From an uncultured Blastocatellia bacterium (GTDB lineage: Bacteria > Acidobacteriota > Blastocatellia > Pyrinomonadales > Pyrinomonadaceae), in assembly GCA_946480785.1 (NCBI GenBank), contig CAMLLD010000033.1, positions 1-64,000 of the forward strand: a stretch of 64,000 nucleotides of DNA. The letters run 5' to 3'. The position numbers and the translations under genes are program-made. The notes beneath the pieces were generated by a model, which was not told where the DNA came from, did no database searches, and saw nothing but the letters and a program-made list of their open reading frames with translations. Shown in pieces: positions 17,600 through 25,464 of this stretch. Each line of letters opens with the position of its first letter. Within the stretch, counting starts at the first letter, position 1.

Positions 17600-17709
17600 A
17601 CTTACGTGATCTCCCTGCACCGAACGTAAGATTACTTTAGTCGGTCAGAGGAAATCGTGCCTTGGCATTATAACCTAACAAAACTCACGATGTTTTCTGC
17701 GGAAGACCG

Positions 17710-17812
17710 GGTGTAACCGTCCCTGAAGACACGACGTGATGCAAGTTCATCAAGCCTGGACGACCGGAAATCTGTAAAAACTCGTTGGCTGTAACTGCGG
17801 GACGGTTACACC
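17710..17812. repeat. 14-bp perfect inverted repeat with 75-bp spacer
   Basis: ggtgtaaccgtccc (17710-17723) and its exact complement (17799-17812) bound 75 bases of non-coding sequence upstream of the MOSC operon. It could form a long hairpin, be the ends of a small mobile element or be a pair of binding sites. Confidence 0.75.
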
Positions 17813-17849
17813 TAACCCGCAGCCGTTTTCAGTAGTGTTAATAAACTAC

Positions 17850-17878
17850 TTGAACTATGCCTTAAGCGTGTGTATCCT
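17850..17878 (+). promoter_or_regulatory. putative sigma-70 promoter
   Basis: TTGAAC (17850-17855) and TATCCT (17873-17878) are separated by exactly 17 bases. Transcription would start near 17885, immediately before the terminator-like hairpin at 17903-17946 and about 320 bp before the MOSC-ATL start. Single-sequence promoter calls are weak; spacing and position make this one plausible. Confidence 0.35.
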
Positions 17879-17902
17879 CGCCCCGTGGACTTGCTGGTTC
17901 AC

Positions 17903-17946
17903 AGCCGACCCCCACGCATGCTGGGCGGGACGGCTTTTTGTTTTTT
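17903..17946 (+). terminator. intrinsic terminator or attenuator upstream of the MOSC operon
   Basis: A G+C-rich hairpin (agccg ... cggct, with inner CCCCC/GGGCGGG pairing) is followed directly by a long T tract (tttttgtttttt). No plus-strand gene precedes it. It therefore ends a short RNA or acts as an attenuator in the leader of the 18207-20115 operon. Confidence 0.6.
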
Positions 17947-18206
17947 ATGACAGATCCTCAAAGACCTAATGATATTGAGTCAAATGGCGACTGTGTGTCC
18001 TTATTACACTCTTCATTACACTCTTCGAATACGACAGCGAACCTGAACAGTTTAAGCGCGGAATCGTATAAAACCTTTAAGTTGACAACTTTATGGGATC
18101 GGAGTACGTTGCGGCGTCCAAATTTATTTCAATTACTCCTGCTGGCACAGTCGTTGCTCGATAAACCGTTGCAGTGCATCGGTTTTTTCCTCCACGAGGC
18201 TCACAT

Positions 18207-18923
18207 ATGCAACGTCGAACTTCGGGCCAAATGAAAATCGTATCCGTCTTTCGACGTCCAGGGCGTGATGTTTCGCCAGAACCGGCTGACAAGATTTTCC
18301 TGAGGGCTGGAGTAGGAATCGATGGCGATTGTCACTCGAACGCGCTATCGCCCAGGCAGTTATTAATCGTTTCTACTGGATCCTACGAATACTGCAACGC
18401 TCCGCCGCTCAGCCTGCGTGAAAACATTCTCGTACAAGCAAATGACTTGAAATTATCTTCGGGATCGTTGCTAAGAATTGGGCGCTTAGCTATGGTTCGC
18501 GTTACCTTCGAGTGCGAGCCATGCGGCCGGTTAAACCGCTTTCGTTTAGGGTTGAGTAAGCGCGTCCGTGGTAAGCGTGGCTACCTCGGAAGAGTCGTTC
18601 AGAGTGGTTTTGTCGAGCCTGGCGACAAAATACTGGTTGAAGAAGGTGTGTTCAGCACCTTTCCCGATCATTGGAGAGACAGACTAATTGAAGTGGCTGA
18701 CAGACTTCCTCGCGACTGTACTTTGTCGTACGCTCAACTCGCGCAGTTGGCTGGAATTCCAAAGGTTTTTTGCCGGGCTTTTCCGCGTGTTCTTCGTTCT
18801 CATGAAGATCTCCCGTGGCAACGAGTTGTGGCTTCAAATCAACTCAATATGTCCCCTTATTTTGTACGCAAGCAGCGCCGGTTGATAGGTGCAATTTTTG
18901 GCAATGAAACCTCTCTTTCCTGA
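18207..18923 (+). CDS. MOSC domain fused to an alkyltransferase-like (ATL) DNA-binding domain
   Basis: 238 residues from ATG 18207; GAGG seven bases upstream decides this start over the one 33 bp upstream. Residues 9-150 are a MOSC domain, with GVGIDGDCHSNALSPRQLL, RENILVQ and the conserved cysteine region FECEPCGRLNRFR. MOSC proteins handle sulphur or molybdenum-cofactor-linked groups. Residues 155-235 match the C-terminal domain of O6-alkylguanine-DNA alkyltransferases (LPRDCTLSYAQLAQLAGIP; HEDLPWQRVVAS). The catalytic cysteine of PCHRV is tryptophan here (PWQRV), as in ATL proteins that bind alkylated DNA without repairing it. The fusion is unusual. The gene heads a three-gene unit; the next start is 12 bp on. 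Confidence 0.8.
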   Translation: MQRRTSGQMKIVSVFRRPGRDVSPEPADKIFLRAGVGIDGDCHSNALSPRQLLIVSTGSYEYCNAPPLSLRENILVQANDLKLSSGSLLRIGRLAMVRVTFECEPCGRLNRFRLGLSKRVRGKRGYLGRVVQSGFVEPGDKILVEEGVFSTFPDHWRDRLIEVADRLPRDCTLSYAQLAQLAGIPKVFCRAFPRVLRSHEDLPWQRVVASNQLNMSPYFVRKQRRLIGAIFGNETSLS

Positions 18924-18935
18924 AGGAGTGATGCA

Positions 18936-19136
18936 ATGAGAAACGAAAATGCTTTGGCCGAAGGGCTTCAAGTTCGATCAGAAGAATTGTCAACAGACAT
19001 TCAGCCTGGCACGATGACGGTCACAGTTGGCGCATCCGAGACCTTAACTGATTACAGCGGTGACCCTCTAGATGACTGCATATACCCGGATGTTCCCCTC
19101 GGAGCGGACAGCGAATACGACTCGTGGTTGGGTTAG
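18936..19136 (+). CDS. 66-residue acidic small protein
   Basis: The start is well supported: AAGGAG lies seven bases upstream of ATG 18936, and the gap to the MOSC-ATL stop is 12 bp. The N-terminal half is helical and mixed (NENALAEGLQVRSEEL). The C-terminal part is acidic and aromatic (DYSGDPLDDCIYPDVPLG, then EYDSWLG) with one cysteine. There is no signal peptide and no membrane segment. A peptide or modified-peptide precursor is conceivable, but I see no known peptide-modifying enzyme nearby. It could equally be a small regulatory partner of the MOSC-ATL protein. I recognise no family. Confidence 0.65.
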   Translation: MRNENALAEGLQVRSEELSTDIQPGTMTVTVGASETLTDYSGDPLDDCIYPDVPLGADSEYDSWLG

Positions 19137-19200
19137 TCCTCAGTCAAAACACCACACAAGCACAGTTGGTTCTGAGCTCCATCCACCCTGGAGATTTTGA

Positions 19201-20115
19201 ATGGCGAACCCCGATCGCAGTGTATCTAGAGAAATAAACCCACACGACATTCGTCACTATTCCTCCTTTGCAGACTTACTCAAACTGACAATCGAAGAAG
19301 GAAAAGTAAAAGACCTAGATGATCTCTTAAAGAACCATCCAACTCGTCTAGGAGCAATACTCTTCGACTGGTACAAGCAGGGGCAAATCGCTTGTATCTT
19401 TGCTCAGCGGATAGCTAGACAGCCGGAGCTTCGAGTGAATTGGGAGTCGTATGTCATCAACGGCGAAGTGAATCCAGATCAATTGGAAGTTGACCTGCTG
19501 AAGGCAGCGGATCAGTTTGAGGCGGTACAATTGATTTTTCCAGGATTAGAGATCGCTCATCATGCAGTCGACTTGATTAAGGCTTTATGTAAGCATCCTA
19601 GTTGGTCATGCTACGAGATTGATTGGATGCCGGATGAACGAGGCCGATCGCTACAAGTGGGACTTCGGTGGTATCCCAAAGGTTTCAATTATCAAGCATG
19701 GGTGTTGGCAATTGCACCATTCGAGCCTATGCCGTTTACCCGAAGGTTTGAAGGTGCGCCATTCATCGCACTAGTCCTCCGAGCCGCTCCTCCAAGTACA
19801 TTCAATCCTACTCCAAAAGAAAACGATGTCGATGCTTCTCACTTGGCTCACATGAATGATGGGCTAGAAGATGACGAGGATAAGCGAAAACGCACAGATC
19901 GAGAAACGCGAAAAGCGAAGCAACTATTGTTAGGAGCCGATCTTCGCTCGACTGCGAGAGCAAAAGTTACGTTTGCCTTACCTTTGTGGTGTAGGGACCT
20001 TTTGGGCGATTCACTAATTCCGATAAAAGCGAGTTGGTTCAGAAAATTCGTGACTAAACCATTGGGATCAGGTTATCGAGAACTTAAGTCTGCTTTTAAG
20101 AAGGGTCGGAATTGA
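19201..20115 (+). CDS. hypothetical protein of the MOSC-ATL operon (304 residues)
   Basis: Starts at ATG 19201 behind TGGAG, 64 bp after the small-protein stop. The N-terminal region is helical (FADLLKLTIEEGKVKDLDDLL; AADQFEAVQLIFPGLEIAHH, shown in part). The middle is beta-rich and aromatic (QVGLRWYPKGFNYQAWVLAI; FEPMPFTRRFEGAPFIALVL). Residues 215-245 are highly charged (DEDKRKRTDRETRKAKQ), and the tail is basic. There is no signal peptide, membrane helix or recognised catalytic motif. Synteny with the MOSC-ATL fusion suggests a joint role, perhaps in handling modified nucleobases or sulphur; this is inference only. Confidence 0.7.
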   Translation: MANPDRSVSREINPHDIRHYSSFADLLKLTIEEGKVKDLDDLLKNHPTRLGAILFDWYKQGQIACIFAQRIARQPELRVNWESYVINGEVNPDQLEVDLLKAADQFEAVQLIFPGLEIAHHAVDLIKALCKHPSWSCYEIDWMPDERGRSLQVGLRWYPKGFNYQAWVLAIAPFEPMPFTRRFEGAPFIALVLRAAPPSTFNPTPKENDVDASHLAHMNDGLEDDEDKRKRTDRETRKAKQLLLGADLRSTARAKVTFALPLWCRDLLGDSLIPIKASWFRKFVTKPLGSGYRELKSAFKKGRN

Positions 20116-20136
20116 CGAACAATCGAATAGCCGTAA

Positions 20137-20715
20137 TCAAGTCTTGTAGGCGACTTTTTGTTCTTGCCTAGCACACGCTTCTTCAATCAGTTGTTCTCTG
20201 GTTCGAAAAAGGTCGCCTTCGCCGAATCCAAATTGCTTCAACAGACGGCTCATGGTTTCTTCATGAGTTTCGAGTCTTCCATCTTCCAGAATGTGAGAAA
20301 CAGAACAACCTAGCGCTTGTAACTCACGAGCGTGCAAAACGGAACGGTGGCACTCTAGCGGTTCCTTTTCGACGCACATTATCGCAAGGGAAAATTTTTT
20401 GGAGCCTTCAATAATTCTCTGCAAACCTTTTTTGAATAGAACAGTTTGCGCCATCAGTTCATAGCTCACCTTCCCGTTCTTGTAACAGGCAGCATCGGTC
20501 GGTTGGTTGCCTAATTCTGTCCCGAGGTAAACATAGATGATACCTGAGTGTTCCAGGTCGGCTTTTATGATCTCCTGATTGAACCACTGAGCATAGGCAC
20601 TGTAAGGTTTGGTTCGGATATCGGCAACGGCAGTCACGCTATGTTGCCTTAAGAGGGACTTGAATTCCTCCAATGTTTGGTTGGAGTGACCGACTGTTAG
20701 AACAGAGTTTGGCAT
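20137..20715 (-). CDS. DUF488 family protein
   Basis: 192 residues. The N-terminus LTVGHSNQTLEEFKSLLRQH, followed by VTAVADIRTKPYSAYAQWFN, and the later CVEKEPLECHRSVLHARELQ are the hallmarks of DUF488. The conserved ExxxCHR cluster suggests a nucleic-acid or sulphur-related enzyme; the activity of the family is not established. It is convergent with the MOSC-ATL operon, separated by 21 bp, so not co-transcribed. DUF488 proteins are frequent in accessory and defence-rich regions. Downstream of its start the sequence is non-coding for about 100 bp. Confidence 0.88.
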   Translation of the reverse strand: MPNSVLTVGHSNQTLEEFKSLLRQHSVTAVADIRTKPYSAYAQWFNQEIIKADLEHSGIIYVYLGTELGNQPTDAACYKNGKVSYELMAQTVLFKKGLQRIIEGSKKFSLAIMCVEKEPLECHRSVLHARELQALGCSVSHILEDGRLETHEETMSRLLKQFGFGEGDLFRTREQLIEEACARQEQKVAYKT

Positions 20716-20813
20716 TCAAAGAATCTCCTTATTAACACTTCCGTTAACTGTAGTCTGAATAACTTCGAGGCCTTATGTCTACCTTAGAAAGATATACCGA
20801 AAGAAAAACTAGC

Positions 20814-21793
20814 TTATTCGTTAACGCCTCTTCTGCGACTGTCCATCCTTTTCTTATAATCTTCTCGAAGCCTTTGGAAGAATCGTTTATCGGTTGTGTA
20901 TTGCTGGACAATCCAATCTGCATATCCTTCACTGTATTGAGGACTTGCCAGTTTATGCGGCTTGTACGCAAATTTTGGATGATCTCTTAGGACATTTAGG
21001 TGACTATTGATACATAAGATGTCATGCCCATTAATGGGCGGGCTTTTCTTGATTTGTTTGTTAATCAATTGAAGTAGATCCTTTTGGCGATGAGGCCATA
21101 ATTCCTCAGCGTTCCGCGGCACGACCTGAACGGCACCCGGGCTTGCTGTGATGTCGGCAGTAAGAGCAATCCCTTCAGTTTGTGGTACTCCACCTTTCAT
21201 TGATCGCGGTGATGAAACTACGCTTACCACGTGGTCAGGTGGCGCCTCCACTACCTTCCGAATTCCTCCCAGCCAGCTGCGTCTGACCCTTTCGAGAGAT
21301 CTTTGCAACCAATCGGCCAAGTCATCGCGGTTACCTGGCTCGCTTTTTGCGCCGTGACGAAAGTAGACCGTACCTTTAACAAATGCTGGCTTTGTTTTCC
21401 CTTGATAGTGACATCAGTGCCATTGCGGATGAACACGAGTGGTACATCCGTTGGTCCAATTATTAAAGCGGCACGTACTTCACCACCACGCCGAACTTCG
21501 GCAATCTCCATGTCGGCGAACTGATACCCAGTGAATGACTCGACCTTATTCGTGATATCTGCAAGGTCGAGAGAAAGAATGTTTGAAACGTCGTTTCCTG
21601 CGCTTGACCCATCGTTGTCCATGCCAAATACAATTACGCCCCCGCCGGAATTGGCAAACGAAATGATGTCTTTGACTATCTCTGCCCATTCGGGAGCCGA
21701 CGTCGTATCGAACTCCCGTTTGAAGTCTAGGAGTTTTGACTCTCGTTTGGCATTTTCAGCTCGCTCCAGGAGCTTTGCTCGATTATCGCTCAT
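20814..21793 (-). pseudogene. AlbA_2 (Schlafen AlbA-like) DNA-binding protein, frameshifted or programmed -1
   Basis: The first frame (from 21793) encodes MSDNRAKLLERAEN, then ESKLLDFKREFD, IVKDIISFANSGGGVIVFGM and FADMEIAEVRRGG, an AlbA_2 domain. Near 21395-21400 the coding potential passes to the -1 frame, which continues KPAFVKGTVYFRHGAKSEPG and DDLADWLQRSLERVRR to a stop at 20814. The switch falls at G GGA AAA followed by CAA on the minus strand, an X XXY YYZ heptamer in the correct frame for a -1 slip. The full product would be about 325 residues with a charged C-terminal domain of unknown function. A single-base deletion or sequence error is equally possible. Confidence 0.75.
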
Positions 21794-21997
21794 GGAAGGT
21801 TACTTGTTGAGGAACTAATAATCGAATGGTCATAATGTAGCAGAAGCTCTTCCCTGATGGTTATAAACAGCGTCATCATCGAGGTAAGGTGAAGGCATAG
21901 GGAATTGAGGCCTTTACAGAGAGTTAATTACTAATTCATTTTCTCTTTTCATCCAGTGCGACAAGGAACGATTTGCTGATCACTCTTGTCATATTAC

Positions 21998-22330
21998 TCA
22001 TTTGCGATTCAGGAACCCGATAATAGCGCTGCCGATGACACTTATTAGCGGCACCGTAAGAGTTGTAAGAGCTTGGCCGACAGGTCGGCCTAAAATCGCA
22101 CTGATGATTACGGCGACACTCATGGAGATGGATAGAAGTACTGTGCTGCCGGTGAGTAGGTTTTTTCTCATGCGGGCGGCAGCTCGATCTTTGAAATGAT
22201 CGTCGGCATGCCGAGCGGCGAAATCTGGAACCATGTGATTCATTTCTCGGATGTCGTGAACAGGTAGGTCATTTTGGGAGCGCAGGAGCGCATGGATGGC
22301 AGGAGTGGTCTTTTTTGATTCGTTAGTCAT
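21998..22330 (-). CDS. small protein with two C-terminal membrane helices
   Basis: 110 residues if translation begins at ATG 22330 (MTNESKKTTPAIHALLRSQN); a longer start at 22414 is possible but less coding-like. The N-terminal 55 residues are polar and histidine-rich (HADDHFKDRAAARMRK). Two helices follow (LLTGSTVLLSISMSVAVIISA and ALTTLTVPLISVIGSAIIGFL). The layout fits a small tail-anchored inner-membrane protein with a cytoplasmic N-terminus, similar in outline to DUF2335-like proteins. I am not certain of the family. Confidence 0.6.
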   Translation of the reverse strand: MTNESKKTTPAIHALLRSQNDLPVHDIREMNHMVPDFAARHADDHFKDRAAARMRKNLLTGSTVLLSISMSVAVIISAILGRPVGQALTTLTVPLISVIGSAIIGFLNRK

Positions 22331-22414
22331 GTGAGGGCTTTCTACCCTTCCGTAAGTGGTTTTCATTTCATGAGGCCGGATGCTACCAAATGCCATAATT
22401 AACTTTTTGCACAT

Positions 22415-23513
22415 CCGGCGCGATCACAAGTATCGCAGCCCCCGGACAGGTTAATTTTGCGAGGGTCTCAGTCTCACAATACCTAAGCAATGCAGGGCCG
22501 TTTGGCGGAGGTCCCCGACGCGCCAAACGCCCTGATCCGAGGCATTCTGAGCTTACAACAACTGGACGAGGTTATTTTTTCGAGGGTGCGGGTTTTGAGG
22601 TACTGAGGAAGCGGTGAGTCTGCCGCGTAAACCTGCCCGTTTATAACTTTACGCCAAGTGAGCGAAGTATATCTTCCTGATCAGGCTTTAGCCTGCCTTC
22701 GATTGTTCGCTGAAACAATGTGCGGGCCACGTTGTGGAAGTCAGTGTGAGGTAAAGAGCTTCAATCGCTAAATCCAAACCAGCTGTAGCGTCCGCTATCC
22801 CTTTCTGTCCGCGCTTTAGAGATCGTCTTATTTCGATCAGTTGATATGCGAGAGTCAGCGCCGGGACCGGATGCCCCGCGTAAACCTGCAAAACCATTTC
22901 CCACTGCTCCGTCTAACATCATACTGATATAAAGTTTTAGGGCGGCGTTGCCCCTCACTAAAAGACAACGACGCCCCTTAACCCACACTGACCCAAGAGA
23001 GCCAGGGTGGGATTGTCAAGAAGTTAGGGACCGACCGTGGTCTGGGCGGTCGGGCATTGTCGGCCCCTGTCGCCACGCCCTCTCATAACCGTGGCGAGTC
23101 GCATTGCAGAGCCACTTGCAAACCCCCTCTTAAAGCAAGTGGCTCCGCGTTCTGAAAGATGCTTGGTTTGTCACCGCCTCGCATCTTCCAGTGCCGCAGA
23201 TGTCAAACTTGGCCGGGGCCAACAGCCATAGGAGATCCTTGTCGTTACTGTCGACCCCTCTGGAGAATCGTTTGCCCGAAAGCCACTCGCGACAGTGCGC
23301 GTTCCGTGCTGCCCACGTTCGCGAGTGCCTCCCTGCTCGCCCCCCCTAAGGATTACGGCACCACGCGGGAGCTTGTAAAAGTGACTCAAAGCTGCCCCCC
23401 CGCAGAGCCATTCGCGACTGGCATTGCGCGGCCCGACATCGCGAATGGCTCTTTGGATGAAAGATCCGTCCCTCCCACAGGCCAGACCTTTCACTACGAA
23501 TCTTTTCAGGTTC
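22415..23513. other. non-coding run of stem-loops
   Basis: At least eight inverted repeats lie in about 1 kb. Stems are at 22493-22506/22521-22533 (13 bp, one bulge), 22683-22697, 22939-22950/22966-22976 (one mismatch), 23031-23037/23047-23053, 23070-23076/23091-23097, 23109-23119/23135-23145 (11 bp perfect), 23284-23292/23319-23327, and 23404-23417/23439-23452 (14 bp perfect). Three loops share a CCCTC...TAA pattern. The word cgcgtaaacctgc occurs at 22624 and near 22876. A 69-codon minus-strand frame (22688-22897) is open but not convincing. The run could be a structured RNA locus, decayed mobile DNA or an array of terminators. Confidence 0.6.
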
Positions 23514-24518
23514 TTACTGCTCTTGATCGCGTTCCTCAAGTAAACGATTGATCGTCTCAGCAAGCGACCCGATGTCTTGAGGCTTTGGCAAGAACACATT
23601 TACTCCTGCATCGCGGGCCGCTGCCTCAACGGGACTAGCCGACAACATAATGATCGGAGTTTGGGAGCGATGCGCCAGTTGCCGCGCCCGCTTTACAAGC
23701 TGTAATCCGTCCAGGTCCGGCAACGTGTAATCCAGCAGCATCAGATCGTAATGCGCATCGCTCGCAATCCTCTCGAGTGCGGTAGTTCCATCCATGCAGG
23801 TTTCTACCTTCCACTCATTGATCTCCAACGTTTCGCCTATAGCCCCGGCCACGATCTGATTGTCTTCCACGAGCAAAATCATCACCGCGTGCGTCTTGTT
23901 ACCTCGCTCCACTCCCGCCTCGCCTTCGGATTTACGATCAATACTGCTGCGCTTGCGTTGTCTGATTGGTTTTCGGAACTTGGCAAGCTCTTTGTACCGC
24001 ACGATCTTTGACGAGAGGTTTTGGTGACTCAGATCGAGCAAGCGCGCAGCATCCGTAACCGACCCTTCGGACCGTTTCAGCGCCAGTTCTATCAAATGCT
24101 TTCCATAGCGGATCAGCTCTTGATCGAATGAAAGAGCTGCCCAATTGAAAGTTGACGGGAACTCAGGTGAGGCATGTAGGAGCGAAGCCGCATGGCAGGC
24201 GCACTTGGCCAGCCGCCGGATCGTGTTCGTGTCCTGCGTGTTTTCCAACAGGACTTCGGCTCGCACCAGAGTCGCAGCAAGATCGTCGTCTGTTAGCTCT
24301 GAGCTTAGATGTTCAATTATCGTTAGAGCCGCGTTGCCCGCACTTTCAAAGTCCCCAACTTGCTGTGCTGTCTCGATCGCACGATCTAAGGTTGAACGTG
24401 CCTCTTGGAAATGTCGAAGACGCGCCAAACATGTTGCGAGCGCACACGGGACTCGAACTCCCGGATCTCGTCGGTGGGAGACTTTGACTCCTAATAAGAG
24501 GGCCGTGCCGCGCACCAA
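23514..24518 (-). CDS. TPR / Fis-type HTH / receiver-domain regulator, N-terminally truncated
   Basis: About 334 codons. The region after roughly residue 28 is TPR-like (FQEARSTLDRAIETAQQVGD; LAATLVRAEVLLENT). Next come a Fis-type helix-turn-helix (LIELALKRSEGSVTDAARLL) and a basic linker. The last 125 residues are a CheY-like receiver with ILLVEDNQIVAGAIG, LMLLDYTLPDLDG (phospho-acceptor D) and IIMLSASPV, then the conserved lysine in FLPKPQD. Related regulators normally have many more TPR repeats. Here the frame begins inside tRNA-like sequence, so the 5' part has probably been lost and the first 28 codons are not native. Expression and function are doubtful. Confidence 0.7.
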   Translation of the reverse strand: MVRGTALLLGVKVSHRRDPGVRVPCALATCLARLRHFQEARSTLDRAIETAQQVGDFESAGNAALTIIEHLSSELTDDDLAATLVRAEVLLENTQDTNTIRRLAKCACHAASLLHASPEFPSTFNWAALSFDQELIRYGKHLIELALKRSEGSVTDAARLLDLSHQNLSSKIVRYKELAKFRKPIRQRKRSSIDRKSEGEAGVERGNKTHAVMILLVEDNQIVAGAIGETLEINEWKVETCMDGTTALERIASDAHYDLMLLDYTLPDLDGLQLVKRARQLAHRSQTPIIMLSASPVEAAARDAGVNVFLPKPQDIGSLAETINRLLEERDQEQ

Positions 24519-24650
24519 AGTAAAGTCCCAGCTTGCGGGTGGTCTCTCTCCTTGCTTATTTAAGGTATGAATGCTCCGCCGGTAGGACTCGAACTACGGT
24601 GTTGCCTGTCAAGTCTTAACCATCTTGCGAACGCAACGGTTCACCCGTGA
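24438..24650 (-). pseudogene. two tRNA-like remnants
   Basis: On the minus strand, T-arm-like sequences gggagttcgagtcccg (near 24445-24462) and gtagttcgagtcctac (near 24581-24598) both carry the TTCGAGTCC core. The second is preceded by a D-arm-like caag-atggttaaga-cttg stem-loop. Neither yields a full cloverleaf: anticodon arms are missing or poorly paired and acceptor stems do not close. They look like degenerate tRNA pieces of the kind left at integration sites or carried by phages and plasmids. Confidence 0.35.
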
Positions 24651-24717
24651 TCAATTTTTAAGAACCAAAGCAAAGATATTTGTGCTATGGTCTTTGTACC
24701 CCTCCACAAATAGAAGC

Positions 24718-24751
24718 GGGCTGACTCGTGCGACCAACACGAAGCCAGCCC
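24718..24751 (+). promoter_or_regulatory. leader hairpin upstream of the 206-residue protein
   Basis: gggct/agccc with inner cgtg/cacg pairing forms a stem-loop 36 bp before the start at 24787. It may be an attenuator or a stabilising leader structure, and no T tract follows. Confidence 0.4.
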
Positions 24752-24786
24752 TTGAACATCAACCTTCCGTAGAAAGGATGAAGCTC

Positions 24787-25404
24787 ATGCTTAATGATAG
24801 TAGCGCAAGTGTGCGTGAACATTCACCTCACGCAAACGAACACGTAACCCAAACAACCAACCCCGCAAACAACGGTACTGGTCCTAACCCGAGCGACAGT
24901 ACTGATGCTAGACCGAGCGACGTTGACGCTATCAAACGACGAGCGCAGGCAATCGTAAACGACAAGTCGGTCGATCCTGACAGCCGCGCGATCATTAGCT
25001 ACGCGTTACGGATCGATGATCCGTGGCTCCCTGAACTGGTGCGGCGTATGGATGTAGGCGAGAACATCGCTGAGCCTTTAGAGTACACGCGACTAGAGTA
25101 TCCGCAACTAGAGTATCCGCGAGCGGTCGCAGTGGTTGAAGACCTTTCCAGGGAAGAAACGTGCAATGAAGAGAAGGTCGAGGAACTCGCAGAGATCATT
25201 TGTGGTGCGAACGACAGATGCGCAGCCGCACTCGTCGTGCTCATGCGGACGCTGGAAAAATCTATCGATGCAAAATCACTCGTGAACAAAGCGAAGCATT
25301 TTGCCTTCGCACGTTGTGCTGAAACAAACCTGTTAGGGTTGGTCGACACTCAGACCGCGGTGATCGAAGCCGAGTTGTTGGCGGGCAAGATGCGGATGTG
25401 TTGA
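24787..25404 (+). CDS. hypothetical protein with LEYPRLEY-type repeat (205 residues)
   Basis: The start at ATG 24787 is preceded by AAAGGA about eight bases upstream; further upstream codons are not coding-like. The N-terminal 50 residues are Asn/Thr/Ser-rich and disordered (TQTTNPANNGTGPNPSDSTD). A helical domain follows (AIKRRAQAIVNDKSVDPDSR; ELVRRMDVGENIAEPLEY). Next are three short near-repeats LEYTR/LEYPQ/LEYPR (about 100-112), then a helical C-terminal half with several cysteines (EIICGANDRCAAALVV; FARCAETN). I recognise no family. It is divergent from the truncated regulator and followed by a hairpin. Confidence 0.6.
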   Translation: MLNDSSASVREHSPHANEHVTQTTNPANNGTGPNPSDSTDARPSDVDAIKRRAQAIVNDKSVDPDSRAIISYALRIDDPWLPELVRRMDVGENIAEPLEYTRLEYPQLEYPRAVAVVEDLSREETCNEEKVEELAEIICGANDRCAAALVVLMRTLEKSIDAKSLVNKAKHFAFARCAETNLLGLVDTQTAVIEAELLAGKMRMC

Positions 25405-25434
25405 AGGCCAAAATAGTTGAGAGCCCAAAACACT

Positions 25435-25464
25435 TGAGAGCCTCGGTGCAAGCCGGGGCTCTCA
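25435..25464 (+). terminator. hairpin downstream of the 205-residue protein gene
   Basis: An 8-bp perfect stem (tgagagcc/ggctctca) with extra C-G pairs inside the loop lies 30 bp after the stop. There is no T tract, so termination is uncertain. Confidence 0.45.

Noticed and set aside
17938..18234. 98-codon gene before MOSC-ATL
   Set aside because: It starts inside the T tract of a terminator and overlaps the well-supported MOSC-ATL start in another frame.
18936..19136. RiPP precursor peptide
   Set aside because: Size and C-terminal composition allow it, but no maturase, protease or transporter of a known RiPP class is adjacent.
22912..23030. Possible integron attC site (gtctaac ... gttaggg)
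   Set aside because: The core words are imperfect, the arms pair poorly, spacing between other candidates is irregular and no integrase gene is present.
22493..23452. CRISPR array
   Set aside because: The stem-loops differ in sequence and spacing; there is no constant repeat and no cas gene.
24438..24513. Functional tRNA gene
   Set aside because: Only the T arm is convincing; the anticodon arm lacks the expected U33 loop and the acceptor stem does not close.
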